From Paraliobacillus zengyii (lineage in GTDB: Bacteria; Bacillota; Bacilli; Bacillales; Amphibacillaceae), in contig NZ_CP029797.1 in the NCBI RefSeq assembly GCF_003268595.1, positions 2,253,501 through 2,317,500 on the forward strand: a stretch of 64,000 nucleotides of DNA. The letters run 5' to 3'. Below, one piece after another: positions 1-9,363 of this stretch; position 1 is the stretch's first letter, and the number at the start of each line of letters is the position of its first letter. The position numbers and the translations under genes were made by a program. The notes beneath the pieces are model-generated. The model searched no databases. It saw nothing but the letters and a program-made list of their open reading frames with translations, and was not told the DNA's origin.

Positions 1-447
1 GCCATTTAAAAGCTCCTCTTGTCTTGCAAACATTTTTTTCTCGTCTACTTCTTTCATGTGATCATAGCCTAATAAATGTAGAAAACCATGTAATGCTAAG
101 AATCCTAATTCTCTATCTAAACTATGATTGTATTCTTCAGCTTGTTCTTTTGCTTTATCAATGGAAATAACAACATCACCTAACATAAGTGGCATATCTT
201 CACCAATAATTTCTAACTCGCCTTCTCCCATTTCCTCTAAAGCAAAAGAGATCACATCGGTAGGTTCATCTATCTGACGGTAATTACGGTTTATAATTTG
301 AATTTCTCTATTATCAACAAAATTAATGGAAAGTTCAGATTCTTGTGTTACTCCCTCCTCTTTTGCTGCATATGTTAATAGTTGTTGGATTAAATCTACA
401 TACTCTTCTGTTACAGAATTTGTTTCATCATGAAAATCGATATGCAT
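1..447 (-). CDS. ybeY: Endoribonuclease YbeY, 3' end cut by window edge
   Basis: YbeY is a zinc-dependent metalloprotein needed for 16S rRNA 3'-end maturation and ribosome quality control. The minus strand reads MHIDFHDETN from position 447 and stays open for 149 codons to the window edge, so only about the last ten residues of a family protein are missing. The zinc motif HGFLHLLGYDH (H-x3-H-x5-H) is intact near the C-terminus. The start lies 2 bp after the pgpH stop, with an AAAGGAGG-type ribosome binding site inside the end of pgpH, so the two genes are translationally coupled. This is the conserved pgpH-ybeY order of Bacillus. Confidence 0.93.
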   Translation of the reverse strand, partial: MHIDFHDETNSVTEEYVDLIQQLLTYAAKEEGVTQESELSINFVDNREIQIINRNYRQIDEPTDVISFALEEMGEGELEIIGEDMPLMLGDVVISIDKAKEQAEEYNHSLDRELGFLALHGFLHLLGYDHMKEVDEKKMFARQEELLNG

Positions 448-449
448 GC

Positions 450-2582
450 TTACGCCTCCTTTGTTTTTTTACCAGTAGGATATTGAATTCTAGAATGATA
501 TATCCCATTTAGTGATTCATTAATTGTTGTTTTGATTATATCTAACTCCTTAAAAGTTAGTGCGCTCTCATCTAATTGACCATCTAATAATCGATCTTGG
601 ATAATGGAGGTTACCATTTCATTAATTTTCTCCATTGATGGCTCTGGAATTGATCGAACTGCCGCTTCAATTGAATCGCAAATTGATATAACTGCTGCCT
701 CTTTTGTCTGTGGTCGAGGACCAGGATAGCGAAAATCCGACTCTTGTGTCAATTTACCAGAGTCTTTTTCCTTATATAAGAAATATTTTAATAAGGTTGT
801 ACCGTGGTGTTGTTCGGCAATATCAATAATTTCTCTTGGGAATTTATGTTGGCGTAAAATTTCCGCACCATTATAAGGATGTCCAATAATAATTTCCGCA
901 CTTTCTTTAGGTTCCAGATAATCATGTGGATTTTGAATACCCATTTGGTTTTCAATAAAATAATGCGGGTGTTTAGTCTTACCTAAATCATGATAATAAG
1001 ATGCCACTCTTGCCAAGAGTCCGTTTGCTCCAATATTCTCACACGCTGCTTCACTTAAGTTTGCAACCATTACACTGTGATGATAAGTACCCGGAGCTTC
1101 CATTAGTATCTTTCGAAGTAACGGATGATTTGGACTAGCTAATGTTAATAATTTAGTATCTGATAAAATGCCTAGTTCTGATTCAAAAAACGGTAAAATA
1201 CCTATTGTTAATATACATGCAGTAAAGGCAGCCGACAATCCATAACCACTAAATACAACATAATCCAAAAGAACATATTTTTCGTAAGACAGAAATAGAA
1301 ATAAAAGAACAGTTAAAATATTAACAACTGCAGTTCCAATACTTGCTTTCAAAATTGTTGATCGATCTTTTATTTTGACTAAGAGCACAATGCTTGCTAA
1401 TTGAGAAAACAAAAAGTATATTCCGACTTCCACATTTAATGAGCCTGGAATTTGTCCATTAAAAATTACACTTCCAATAATTGAAAAAACAATCGCAAAA
1501 GTAATAGCTGACTTTTCACGGAATAACAGCTTCATAAGAAGTACTCCAGTTATAATTGGAACTAAAAAATACAATTGATTTATATTAGTTGCAAAATAAC
1601 TAACAGATTTCATCACTCCAACTATACCAACACTAATAAGCGTAATACCAATTAGCTTTCTATAGTCTAATGTTTGTTCTTTTGAAAAATCATTCATATC
1701 ATAGAAAATAAATCCTAATAATAATAAAATCAAAATCAATAAACCAATTACTGGAAAGACGTTTCGATCACTATTTAACAAACCAACTAATTTCAGTTTT
1801 TCATATAATTCATTTGTTATTGTTTGACCTTCTTGGACAATTACTTCGCCGGCTCTTATCATAACAGGTTCAACATTTTTTATAGCTTGATTTTCCGCTT
1901 CCATTGTCTCATTCACAGAGAAAAATGAATTTTCTACTATAGCAAATTGTCCTACGTCAATTAATGCCGTTTGCAAGTCATTACTTAAACTCGAATAGCG
2001 CAGTTTTTGATTAATGTTACTTATTGCTTCTTCAATTTCTTCGGTACGAATTCCCTCATTGTATGCATCATACAAGCTAGTTATCAATAATTCCTTGGCA
2101 ACTAAACGATCATTATCACTAGCTTCAACTAGACTTACTAATGTATTTTGAGTAACAGCATCTAATAATTCAGGTGTCAATAACTGTTTTAAATCTTCGA
2201 CCGTTTCAGCACTTGATTGTTGTATCTCCTCATCAGACCCAGAGGATTTTCCTGATACGGTTCCTACAGCATCAAATAACTCGTGAACATAGTCAATTCG
2301 TTCTTCAGTGATTTCAGAAGAAATACTATACCGATCTTCTATCGCTTGGACAGCTTCCCTTCTTCTATGTTCTGTTTCCTTTGTATCTTCTATTGTAATT
2401 GGCGCTCTAATTGTTTCATTTGCATTACTAAAACGCTCGATATCATACGTTTCTGTATAAACATTAGAGATCATAAAAACAAAGAAAAGGGATCCAATAA
2501 CTGCTAAAGTTAATATAATCTGTACTGACTTATTTTGAATTCGGAAAATGCTACGGAATCGTTTCTCCCAAAGACCTCTCAT
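450..2582 (-). CDS. pgpH: 7TM-HD cyclic-di-AMP phosphodiesterase PgpH
   Basis: A membrane HD-domain phosphodiesterase that, in the characterised family, hydrolyses c-di-AMP. The 710-residue protein has an N-terminal membrane anchor (about 24-42), an extracellular 7TMR-HD region (about 60-270), a cluster of seven hydrophobic helices (about 275-470) and a cytosolic HD domain. The HD domain shows YHHSVMVANL and the signature YYHDLGKTKHP near residue 530. The start has an AAGGGGAAAG ribosome binding site. It lies between phoH and ybeY exactly as in B. subtilis (yqfF). Length is normal for the family and nothing is broken. Confidence 0.95.
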   Translation of the reverse strand: MRGLWEKRFRSIFRIQNKSVQIILTLAVIGSLFFVFMISNVYTETYDIERFSNANETIRAPITIEDTKETEHRRREAVQAIEDRYSISSEITEERIDYVHELFDAVGTVSGKSSGSDEEIQQSSAETVEDLKQLLTPELLDAVTQNTLVSLVEASDNDRLVAKELLITSLYDAYNEGIRTEEIEEAISNINQKLRYSSLSNDLQTALIDVGQFAIVENSFFSVNETMEAENQAIKNVEPVMIRAGEVIVQEGQTITNELYEKLKLVGLLNSDRNVFPVIGLLILILLLLGFIFYDMNDFSKEQTLDYRKLIGITLISVGIVGVMKSVSYFATNINQLYFLVPIITGVLLMKLLFREKSAITFAIVFSIIGSVIFNGQIPGSLNVEVGIYFLFSQLASIVLLVKIKDRSTILKASIGTAVVNILTVLLFLFLSYEKYVLLDYVVFSGYGLSAAFTACILTIGILPFFESELGILSDTKLLTLASPNHPLLRKILMEAPGTYHHSVMVANLSEAACENIGANGLLARVASYYHDLGKTKHPHYFIENQMGIQNPHDYLEPKESAEIIIGHPYNGAEILRQHKFPREIIDIAEQHHGTTLLKYFLYKEKDSGKLTQESDFRYPGPRPQTKEAAVISICDSIEAAVRSIPEPSMEKINEMVTSIIQDRLLDGQLDESALTFKELDIIKTTINESLNGIYHSRIQYPTGKKTKEA

Positions 2583-2701
2583 TTATCTTTCCCCTTTTCA
2601 ACTATACAAAACGATAATGTTTTCTCTTGTTTTTATCATACACTGATTATACGCTCATGTATATATTTGCCTGGAAATTGATAGCTGTAATAATTATACA
2701 G

Positions 2702-2728
2702 AAAAAGACCCACTAGTGGGTCTTTTTT
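2702..2728 (-). terminator. Intrinsic terminator after phoH
   Basis: AAAGACCCAC / GTGGGTCTTT form a perfect hairpin with a CTAG centre, followed by T-runs on both strands. It lies just after the phoH stop on the minus strand. It ends the yqfC-yqfD-phoH transcript or reduces read-through into pgpH. Confidence 0.85.
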
Positions 2729-2743
2729 CTTCTGTTATTAGGG

Positions 2744-3700
2744 TTAAGACTCTTCAAATGCATCAATAATTTTCTGAACTAATGGATGACGTACAACATC
2801 AGCTTGTTGTAAGTAAATAAAGGAAATGCCTTTTACTCCACTTAATCTTGATTCGACAGCCTTTAATCCAGATTGTACGCCACGTGGTAAATCAACTTGT
2901 GTAATATCACCCGTTACAACCATTTTTGAACCGAACCCTAGTCTTGTCAGGAACATTTTCATTTGAGCATGTGTCGTGTTTTGCGCTTCATCTAAAATAA
3001 CAAATGCATCATCTAACGTTCTACCCCGCATATAGGCTAAAGGAGCAATCTCAATGGTACCTCGTTCAATTAGTCGAACTGTATGTTCAGTTCCTAATAC
3101 ATCGTGTAATGAATCATATAACGGCCTTAGATAAGGATCAACTTTCTCTTTTAAGTCACCAGGTAAAAACCCTAAGCTTTCACCGGCTTCTACTGCAGGA
3201 CGAGATAGAATAATTCGCTTAACTAAACCACTTTTTAATGCTTGAACAGCCATTACTACTGCTAGATATGTTTTACCAGTACCAGCAGGACCAATTCCAA
3301 AAACTAAATCATCTGCTTTTAATGCATTTACATAATTTCGTTGTCCTAAAGTTTTAACGCGAATTGACTTTCCTTTGGCGTTCTTCGTAATTTCGTCTTC
3401 AAATAAAGTTTCAAATTGGTCAATTTTACCTTTTTTTGCTAATTCAACTGCATACACAACATCTCGTTCAGAAATGGATAATCCTTTTCTGATTACTTTT
3501 AATAATGCATCAAGTATCTCTTGAATTAGCGCAATTTCTTCTTGTTCACCCGAAACCCGTACTTTTTCACCTCTGGTAATAATAGATACTTGTAATTGGT
3601 TTTCAATTTGAATTAAATGCTTATCCTCAGCACCGAATAAACTTAGTGCTTCGTTTGGATCTTTAATTTCTAAATCGATCAAGTGTAACGCTTCTGGCAT
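2744..3700 (-). CDS. phoH: PhoH-family ATPase
   Basis: A cytosolic P-loop ATPase of the PhoH/YbeZ family, functionally linked to YbeY and RNA metabolism; its exact role is unsettled. The 318-residue protein has an N-terminal KH-like segment, Walker A GPAGTGKT at residues 137-144 and Walker B FVILDEAQNT. The start has AAGGAG upstream and follows the yqfD stop by 3 bp. The order yqfD-phoH-pgpH-ybeY matches B. subtilis. Confidence 0.95.
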   Translation of the reverse strand: MPEALHLIDLEIKDPNEALSLFGAEDKHLIQIENQLQVSIITRGEKVRVSGEQEEIALIQEILDALLKVIRKGLSISERDVVYAVELAKKGKIDQFETLFEDEITKNAKGKSIRVKTLGQRNYVNALKADDLVFGIGPAGTGKTYLAVVMAVQALKSGLVKRIILSRPAVEAGESLGFLPGDLKEKVDPYLRPLYDSLHDVLGTEHTVRLIERGTIEIAPLAYMRGRTLDDAFVILDEAQNTTHAQMKMFLTRLGFGSKMVVTGDITQVDLPRGVQSGLKAVESRLSGVKGISFIYLQQADVVRHPLVQKIIDAFEES

Positions 3701-3703
3701 AAG

Positions 3704-4933
3704 TTAATCTCCTTGAGATAGGTCTTGTATTTTTGCTATATTTTCTTTAACAGTAAAGTATAGCTCTAATTTTACTTTACCATTCTCGGAAGCTTCATGC
3801 AAAATTTTTTCATTTGTTATTTCTGCAGCTTGTCCCAATGTTTCTTGTAAGTCAATTTTGGCTTGTCTAATCCCCAACTCTTTCGCTTCTTTTTCTGATC
3901 TTTTTTCTACCACTTCTTCAAGTTCATATACTTCCTTTTTGTAAAAATATATTGGTAATTCCCATTGAAAAAAGTAAATAGAATTTTGCTCTTCTTCAAT
4001 TCGTGAGGACTGATATTCCTCTTGGAAAAACCCCCAGATTGGAACCTTCTGATTATTTCCACCCAAATAATATTTATTATTCACTTCACCTGTTATTGCT
4101 TGGTAGGTGACTTCCATTGGCACTGAGATAGTGGATTCATACCATGTATTCGCATAGATTTCTGCTTCTGCTGCAATTTGATATTCGCCTTCCTCCTTCT
4201 CATTTTCTTCTCCCTTCTCTTCATCGATAGCATCTGCGGTTTTCAAGTCTCCTGCTACTAATATTTCTCCTTTTTCAACAAAATCATTTATCTTTGCAAG
4301 CGGTTTTCCTTTTGAAACATACATATCTACAATTACACCACTTTTATTCGCTACAATATTACTAGGACTTTTCACTTCTTGTTCAGATATAGTGGTTTTC
4401 TCAACACCCTCTAACGTATAGGTTGTCCCTTTTTCTTTGACACCAACCCATAATAGTTCTGGATTATTGTCTAGAACCAATCGTTGCAATTTACTTGGTG
4501 ATTCAACTGAGAATTTTAATACACCTGGATAAACGCCGTTTGCCCTTAGCGAGGTTCTAATTTGTTTTTCTACCTCAGGCCTTACACCATCAATCTCAAT
4601 TTTCCATACCATATTAGATAAAAAAAACACAAAAAGAACACTTAAAACGATACCAAACATAAGTGCCTTTCTTTTTTTAAACTTCTTCCAAGTGAATGGA
4701 AGACCTGTTCTTTTTTTAAACTGTATTTTGTAACGTGTTTTTTTCCTTATTTTCTTTATTTTCAAAAGATCTTTCACAAATATGTTTGCAACACATGTTT
4801 GTTTATCAATCTTATGTATATCCCAGACATAAATTTCATTTCTGGCACATAGATCCAAAAAAAGCTCTGGTCGACTCCCAATTACATGTATAGTTAAATA
4901 CCCTCGAATCCAAGTACCTTGTTCCTGTTTCAT
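3704..4933 (-). CDS. yqfD: Sporulation protein YqfD
   Basis: YqfD is a membrane protein required at a late (stage IV) step of Bacillus sporulation; its biochemical role is unknown. The 409-residue protein has a basic N-terminal cytosolic region, one clear membrane helix at about residues 91-110 (LMFGIVLSVLFVFFLSNMVW) and a long extracytoplasmic part with a charged E/K-rich insertion. It starts after a strong GAGGGAGGAG ribosome binding site and lies 3 bp upstream of phoH. Confidence 0.92.
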   Translation of the reverse strand: MKQEQGTWIRGYLTIHVIGSRPELFLDLCARNEIYVWDIHKIDKQTCVANIFVKDLLKIKKIRKKTRYKIQFKKRTGLPFTWKKFKKRKALMFGIVLSVLFVFFLSNMVWKIEIDGVRPEVEKQIRTSLRANGVYPGVLKFSVESPSKLQRLVLDNNPELLWVGVKEKGTTYTLEGVEKTTISEQEVKSPSNIVANKSGVIVDMYVSKGKPLAKINDFVEKGEILVAGDLKTADAIDEEKGEENEKEEGEYQIAAEAEIYANTWYESTISVPMEVTYQAITGEVNNKYYLGGNNQKVPIWGFFQEEYQSSRIEEEQNSIYFFQWELPIYFYKKEVYELEEVVEKRSEKEAKELGIRQAKIDLQETLGQAAEITNEKILHEASENGKVKLELYFTVKENIAKIQDLSQGD

Positions 4934-4980
4934 TTTTTCTCCTCCCTCATTAGAAAAGTACTATCATACAACACATACTT

Positions 4981-5280
4981 TTAATTAATAGTTTCGTTTT
5001 TATGTTCTAGAAACATAATGGTATCAATCGTACCTTCTATTAAGATTTCTTCAGGTAGTAGTGTTTTAATCACAAGCTTATTCCCAGTTATTTTTAACGC
5101 CCCTTTTTTCAACTTCAGTTGTAATTCTTGATCAGTAAAGACAATTAATCCTCGATGATTTTCTATATAAGCATGGAATTGGCCGATTGTTGTAATTCTT
5201 GGTAACTCCAATACAACATCAGAAGGTAGTTGCAGATGATTACTTAACCAATTTCCAACACGTTTCTGCCACTCATTCAT
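4981..5280 (-). CDS. yqfC: YqfC-family sporulation protein
   Basis: A small YabP/YqfC-fold protein of the sporulation regulon, always next to yqfD. I place the start at MNEWQKRVGN because GGAGGAGGGTG sits 7-9 bases before that ATG. An upstream in-frame start would add a hydrophobic leader not expected in the family. The resulting 99 residues match the usual YqfC length. No catalytic motif is visible; a role in coat or cortex morphogenesis is inferred from neighbours. Confidence 0.88.
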   Translation of the reverse strand: MNEWQKRVGNWLSNHLQLPSDVVLELPRITTIGQFHAYIENHRGLIVFTDQELQLKLKKGALKITGNKLVIKTLLPEEILIEGTIDTIMFLEHKNETIN

Positions 5281-5334
5281 CAAAACACCCTCCTCCTCTA
5301 TCAATATATGAAGGTACAAATCATATAAGAACAA

Positions 5335-5370
5335 AGAAAAGCCTCACCTTTTTACAGGTGAAGCTTTTCT
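5335..5370 (-). terminator. Intrinsic terminator between the floA group and yqfC
   Basis: AGAAAAGC...GCTTTTCT with an inner TCACCT/AGGTGA stem forms an interrupted 14-bp hairpin. On the minus strand it is followed by a moderately T-rich stretch. It separates the nfeD-floA-small membrane gene transcript from yqfC-yqfD-phoH. Confidence 0.7.
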
Positions 5371-5385
5371 TCTTTATAGTATGAT

Positions 5386-5853
5386 TCACTTTTGATTTCG
5401 CACGTAAGATTTAGTTTGATACGGCTTTTTAGATCTTGGTGCACCAAGAACTTCTGCCATAACAACACTTTCAGCTAAACCTTCTCTTGATATATTTCTT
5501 CTTAAAGAAATTTTCGTCGTTCTGTTTTTCTTTGTTGTAATTTTCTTATCTAATCTCACTACTTCTTGTAAAGGATTATCACTAATAGCTCCATCTTTGT
5601 TATACAAATTCGGATCAACAGCTAAGTTAGACTTTAACTTTTCTAGCTGTTCTTGCTTCTTATTAGAATAATCCTCCATAGCAGTAGTTTGTTTATTTGA
5701 AGTTTGACGTTCTTCGTTACGCTCAATCGGTTTCACAGTTTCTGTTCTTCTAACAGGTTTATTCTCTTCCTCTTCCTTGTCTTTTCCAAATAAACTTATT
5801 AGACCTCCACCAATTGCAAATAACATCATAAGAAAGGGTAAAATGCCATCCAT
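5386..5853 (-). CDS. Small membrane-anchored protein of the nfeD-floA operon
   Basis: A 155-residue protein I do not recognise by function. Residues 5-22 form a hydrophobic anchor (LPFLMMLFAIGGGLISLFG), followed by a long charged region rich in Lys, Glu and Asn. The C-terminal block ESVVMAEVLGAPRSKKPY looks conserved in hypothetical Bacillaceae proteins at this locus. It lies 26 bp after floA and before a terminator, so it is probably co-transcribed with nfeD and floA. A role in membrane microdomains is inferred from context only. Confidence 0.75.
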   Translation of the reverse strand: MDGILPFLMMLFAIGGGLISLFGKDKEEEENKPVRRTETVKPIERNEERQTSNKQTTAMEDYSNKKQEQLEKLKSNLAVDPNLYNKDGAISDNPLQEVVRLDKKITTKKNRTTKISLRRNISREGLAESVVMAEVLGAPRSKKPYQTKSYVRNQK

Positions 5854-5879
5854 AAGACCTCTCCTTTCAAGATAAATAT

Positions 5880-6899
5880 TTATTCATCTTCTGAATCGGA
5901 ATCATCCTTCGATAATTTCCCAATAGAATCACGCATATCTGTATCCGCGTCTATATTTTTGTAATTCATATAATCCATTACACCCATATTTCCAGAACGT
6001 AATGCTTCTGCTAATGCACGTGGTACATCTGCTTCCGCTTCCACAACTTTTGCACGCATCTCTTGAACACGAGCCAACATTTCTTGTTCTTCTGCAACAG
6101 CCATTGCACGACGTTCTTCCGCTTTAGCCTGTGCAATATTTTTATCTGCTTCGGCTTGATCTGTTTGCAACATCGCACCAATGTTTTTACCAATATCAAT
6201 ATCTGCTATATCAATGGATAATATTTCAAATGCTGTACCTGCATCTAGACCTTTTGATAGAACATTTTGTGAGATTGAATCCGGGTTTTCTAGAACTTTA
6301 CTATGGCTCGCTGAACTACCAATTGTACTTACAATTCCCTCGCCTACACGCGCAATAATTGTCTCTTCACCAGCACCACCAACAAGTCGATCAATGTTAG
6401 CTCTTACGGTAATTCTTGCTTTGGCTTTTACTTCAATACCATCCATGGAAATACCGGCAATAAAAGGTGTCTCAATTACTTTTGGATTTACACTCATTTG
6501 AACTGCTTCTAATACATCACGACCAGCCAAATCAATTGCAGCAGCACGTTCAAACTCAAGTGGTATATTTGCTCGTTGTGCAGCAATAAGTGCATTAACT
6601 ACTCGATCCACATTACCACCAGCTAAATAATGACTTTCTAATTGATTCGTATTGACAGCCAGACCCGCTTTATGTGCTTTAATTAACGGGTTAATGACGC
6701 GGGCTGGTACTACTCGACGTAGACGCATACCTATTAGTGTGAAAATATTAACTTTAACACCAGCTGCTAATGCACTTACCCATAACATTACTGGAATAAA
6801 TGTAAAAAGAATCGCAACTGCAATAACAATAATTCCAATAATGATTAGTGGGACAAAGTCACCCACTGCATCAAAGTTAGTGCTTCCTAAGATAAACAT
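5880..6899 (-). CDS. floA: Flotillin-like protein FloA
   Basis: A scaffold protein of functional membrane microdomains. The 339 residues contain an N-terminal hydrophobic hairpin (about 10-50), an SPFH-like domain, then an Ala/Glu-rich coiled coil ([19 protein letters not shown]) and a short acidic tail. Family length is about 330. It starts after TAGGAGGAAG and follows nfeD by 27 bp, the usual NfeD-flotillin pairing in which the partners act together at the membrane. Confidence 0.95.
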   Translation of the reverse strand: MFILGSTNFDAVGDFVPLIIIGIIVIAVAILFTFIPVMLWVSALAAGVKVNIFTLIGMRLRRVVPARVINPLIKAHKAGLAVNTNQLESHYLAGGNVDRVVNALIAAQRANIPLEFERAAAIDLAGRDVLEAVQMSVNPKVIETPFIAGISMDGIEVKAKARITVRANIDRLVGGAGEETIIARVGEGIVSTIGSSASHSKVLENPDSISQNVLSKGLDAGTAFEILSIDIADIDIGKNIGAMLQTDQAEADKNIAQAKAEERRAMAVAEEQEMLARVQEMRAKVVEAEADVPRALAEALRSGNMGVMDYMNYKNIDADTDMRDSIGKLSKDDSDSEDE

Positions 6900-6926
6900 A
6901 TAATCTTCCTCCTACTATTTAGTAAA

Positions 6927-8258
6927 TTAAACTTGTCGAACCACAATTCTTGAACCTTCTGATGTAACTACTTTTACCTTTTGCTGACTTTCAATATAGC
7001 CACCTTCTGATACAACATCTATTCGTTCATTACCAATAAGTGCTGTACCTGCAGGCCGAAGAGGTGTCACCGTTGTACCTTCCATGCCAATTAATTCTAG
7101 TTTATTAACTGAAGATACATAACCCTTTTCAGTAGTAGTTGCATCATTTAATATTATCTTTCTTAAAAAACCCTTCTCTAAACCAATCGTTTTAATCAAT
7201 ACAATTGCAGTAATAATTGCAACTACGAATGCGATCATTATACTCATACTCATATGAACCACATTATCAGTCGACATATATAAAGAACCTACAACTGCAC
7301 CAACTCCCAGAAATCCAATTATACCTCCAGGAACAAATATTTCCGCAAAAATTAACACCATACCTACTATTAATAATATGATCGCCTCATAGCCAGCAAA
7401 ACCAGCCACAATGTGTCCGTAAAAAAATAATATTAGAGATGTAATACCTATCGAACCAGGTATCCCAAATCCAGGAGAGAATAACTCAACAATTAGTCCG
7501 ATACTTGCAAGCGATAATAAAATAGGAACAACTGCTGAATTTGTTAGAAATCTGGCTACTCCTTCAGAAAAGGTTACTTCCATTTCGACTATTTTTGCAT
7601 TTGATAAACCTAATTGACTTAAAAGCTCTGTACGATGGTTAACAACCGCTTCTGCATAACCAACTTCAACTGAATCAGAGGGACTTAAAGTTAGGTACGT
7701 GCCAGTTGGGGCGTCGTATTCTGGCAGATCAATTTCTTTGTCTGCCATAGCTTGTGCATACAGTGGATCTCTTCCTTTTGATTCTGCTGCACTAGTCATA
7801 GACTCAAACCAAGCTGACTGTGCCTTTTCTGCAGCTTCAGATCCATCAGAATTAATCACTCCACTTGCCCCCATCGTTGATTGAGGCTTCATAAAAATAT
7901 TATCAGTGTTTAGAGCAATATAAGAACCTGCAGATAAAGCTTGAACTGTTATATAAGAAGTTGTCTCAATTTCTAGGTCTTGTAATAACCCACCAATATT
8001 AGTCGCAGCATCTACACGCCCGCCAGGAGTATTGAGTTCGAAAATAATATGATCAGCATCAGCTTCAGCTGCTTCTGTTGTAGTTCGACGTAAGAACGCT
8101 TCCAAACCACGTTCTACTTCCGCTTCAATTGGGATAACATAAACTAATTTTCCATCCCCATTTTCTGCTGCACTTACACCTTGTGTATGTATGGATCCAA
8201 CAATAACAAACAGTAAACTAATGAGGATACTATACATAACACTTTTAACTATATTCAC
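6927..8258 (-). CDS. nfeD: NfeD-family membrane serine protease (YqeZ)
   Basis: A membrane ClpP-class protease with an NfeD tail. The 443 residues begin with a signal/anchor helix (about 7-30), then a ClpP-like domain with FELNTPGGRVDAA and ALSAGSYIAL (probable catalytic Ser) at about residues 70-130, four to five hydrophobic helices (about 235-350) and a soluble OB-fold tail. It uses a GTG start after AAAGGGGGG. The arrangement is the long form that partners flotillins. Confidence 0.93.
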   Translation of the reverse strand: MNIVKSVMYSILISLLFVIVGSIHTQGVSAAENGDGKLVYVIPIEAEVERGLEAFLRRTTTEAAEADADHIIFELNTPGGRVDAATNIGGLLQDLEIETTSYITVQALSAGSYIALNTDNIFMKPQSTMGASGVINSDGSEAAEKAQSAWFESMTSAAESKGRDPLYAQAMADKEIDLPEYDAPTGTYLTLSPSDSVEVGYAEAVVNHRTELLSQLGLSNAKIVEMEVTFSEGVARFLTNSAVVPILLSLASIGLIVELFSPGFGIPGSIGITSLILFFYGHIVAGFAGYEAIILLIVGMVLIFAEIFVPGGIIGFLGVGAVVGSLYMSTDNVVHMSMSIMIAFVVAIITAIVLIKTIGLEKGFLRKIILNDATTTEKGYVSSVNKLELIGMEGTTVTPLRPAGTALIGNERIDVVSEGGYIESQQKVKVVTSEGSRIVVRQV

Positions 8259-8413
8259 TTTAACCCCCCTTTCTTCACACTTATGTATACGAATTAGGCG
8301 ACACTTAAGTTTCAGAAAGTGTTAAATCAATAGTTGAAATTTAATTAGACTTAAACCCTTTAATAGTCTATTTTTGAACAACCTTTACATAGTATAACAT
8401 CTACAACAAAAAT

Positions 8414-8445
8414 AATCCCCTATCACGACTAAATGATAGGGGATT
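8414..8445 (-). terminator. Intrinsic terminator after yqeY
   Basis: AATCCCCTATCA / TGATAGGGGATT, a perfect 12-bp stem with an 8-nt loop, followed on the minus strand by ATTTTTGTTG. It ends the rpsU-yqeY transcript about 40 bp after the yqeY stop. Confidence 0.9.
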
Positions 8446-8486
8446 ATTTGCTTTATAAAATCTTCACAAAATCACAAAATGTGTAA

Positions 8487-8933
8487 TTATGCTAAGTGTT
8501 TTTGCACTAACTTCTGGACTACTGTGCCATCTGCTTTGCCCTTTACTTTCGGCATAAGCGCACCCATCACTTTACCCATTTCTTTTTTTGAAGTAGCATT
8601 CACTTCTTCTATGGTTTGCAAAACGATTTCTTCAAGCTCTTCATTTGATAGCTGTTCAGGCATATATACTTGTAAAACATCTAATTCAACTTCTAATTTT
8701 TCTACAAGATCCATTCTTCCAGCTTCTTTAAATTCATGGAGGGAATCATTTCTTTGCTTTAACTCTCTAGATAAGATGGTTAATTCCTCTTCTTCTGTTA
8801 ACGCGTCTTTTCCAAGTTTAATTGCTTCATTCTGTAAAGATGCTTTCACCATACGAATAACGCTTAGTGTTTCTTTATCTCTACTTTTCATTGCTATTTT
8901 CATATCTTGGTTGAGACGTTCTGTTAATAACAT
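8487..8933 (-). CDS. yqeY: GatB/YqeY-domain protein
   Basis: A 148-residue YqeY protein, related to the tRNA-binding tail of GatB and thought to act near tRNA or translation. The family pattern runs throughout: [15 protein letters not shown] at the start, [25 protein letters not shown] and the closing [19 protein letters not shown]. It follows rpsU by about 70 bp with AGAGGGTG upstream and precedes a strong terminator. Confidence 0.95.
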   Translation of the reverse strand: MLLTERLNQDMKIAMKSRDKETLSVIRMVKASLQNEAIKLGKDALTEEEELTILSRELKQRNDSLHEFKEAGRMDLVEKLEVELDVLQVYMPEQLSNEELEEIVLQTIEEVNATSKKEMGKVMGALMPKVKGKADGTVVQKLVQKHLA

Positions 8934-9005
8934 TCGTTTCTACACCCTCTTTTAAAGGAAAATCAAAAGAAAATATCTTTTTCATTCCCTACTTGCAATC
9001 AAAGA

Positions 9006-9179
9006 TTACTTACGCTTTCTAGCCGCCTCAGATTTTTTCTTGCGACGAACACTAGGCTTCTCATAAAATTCACGCTTACGATATTCTGACATTGTACCAG
9101 ATTTTGATACACTGCGTTTAAAGCGACGAAGAGCATCTTCAAGAGACTCGTTTTTACGAACGCGAGTTGTATTTGACAT
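9006..9179 (-). CDS. rpsU: 30S ribosomal protein S21
   Basis: Minus-strand reading from the ATG at 9179 gives [20 protein letters not shown]... ending ...ARKRK, 57 residues, the exact usual length of Bacillus S21. GGAGGGAGGG sits just upstream of the start. It is a small-subunit protein near the mRNA 3' exit region. It is the first gene of the rpsU-yqeY pair and follows a good sigma-A promoter. Confidence 0.95.
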   Translation of the reverse strand: MSNTTRVRKNESLEDALRRFKRSVSKSGTMSEYRKREFYEKPSVRRKKKSEAARKRK

Positions 9180-9249
9180 GCTAATTTCCCTCCCTCCGAA
9201 GCATTCAACAGTTTAATGCGACATATGTATGCACATATGCCTTACAGGT

Positions 9250-9278
9250 ATTATAATATAAGGATTTTTCTAGGTCAA
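9250..9278 (-). promoter_or_regulatory. Sigma-A promoter of rpsU-yqeY
   Basis: On the minus strand TTGACC (9278-9273), a 17-bp spacer and TATAAT (9255-9250) form a near-consensus promoter about 70 bp upstream of rpsU. Confidence 0.85.
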
Positions 9279-9363
9279 CTTTTGTTTTTTAAAATAATAA
9301 ATTAATTGTTATAAGCATGATCAAATAACCTTGTCCATATAGTAGATTAGAGGTGACTGTACT

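Noticed and set aside
4981..5334. Longer YqfC with a hydrophobic leader
   Set aside because: The ribosome binding site lies inside that leader and points to the ATG at 5280.
8999..9208. A 69-codon minus-strand frame starting [12 protein letters not shown]
   Set aside because: It is out of frame with rpsU, which reads as a perfect 57-residue S21 at 9006-9179 with a strong ribosome binding site.
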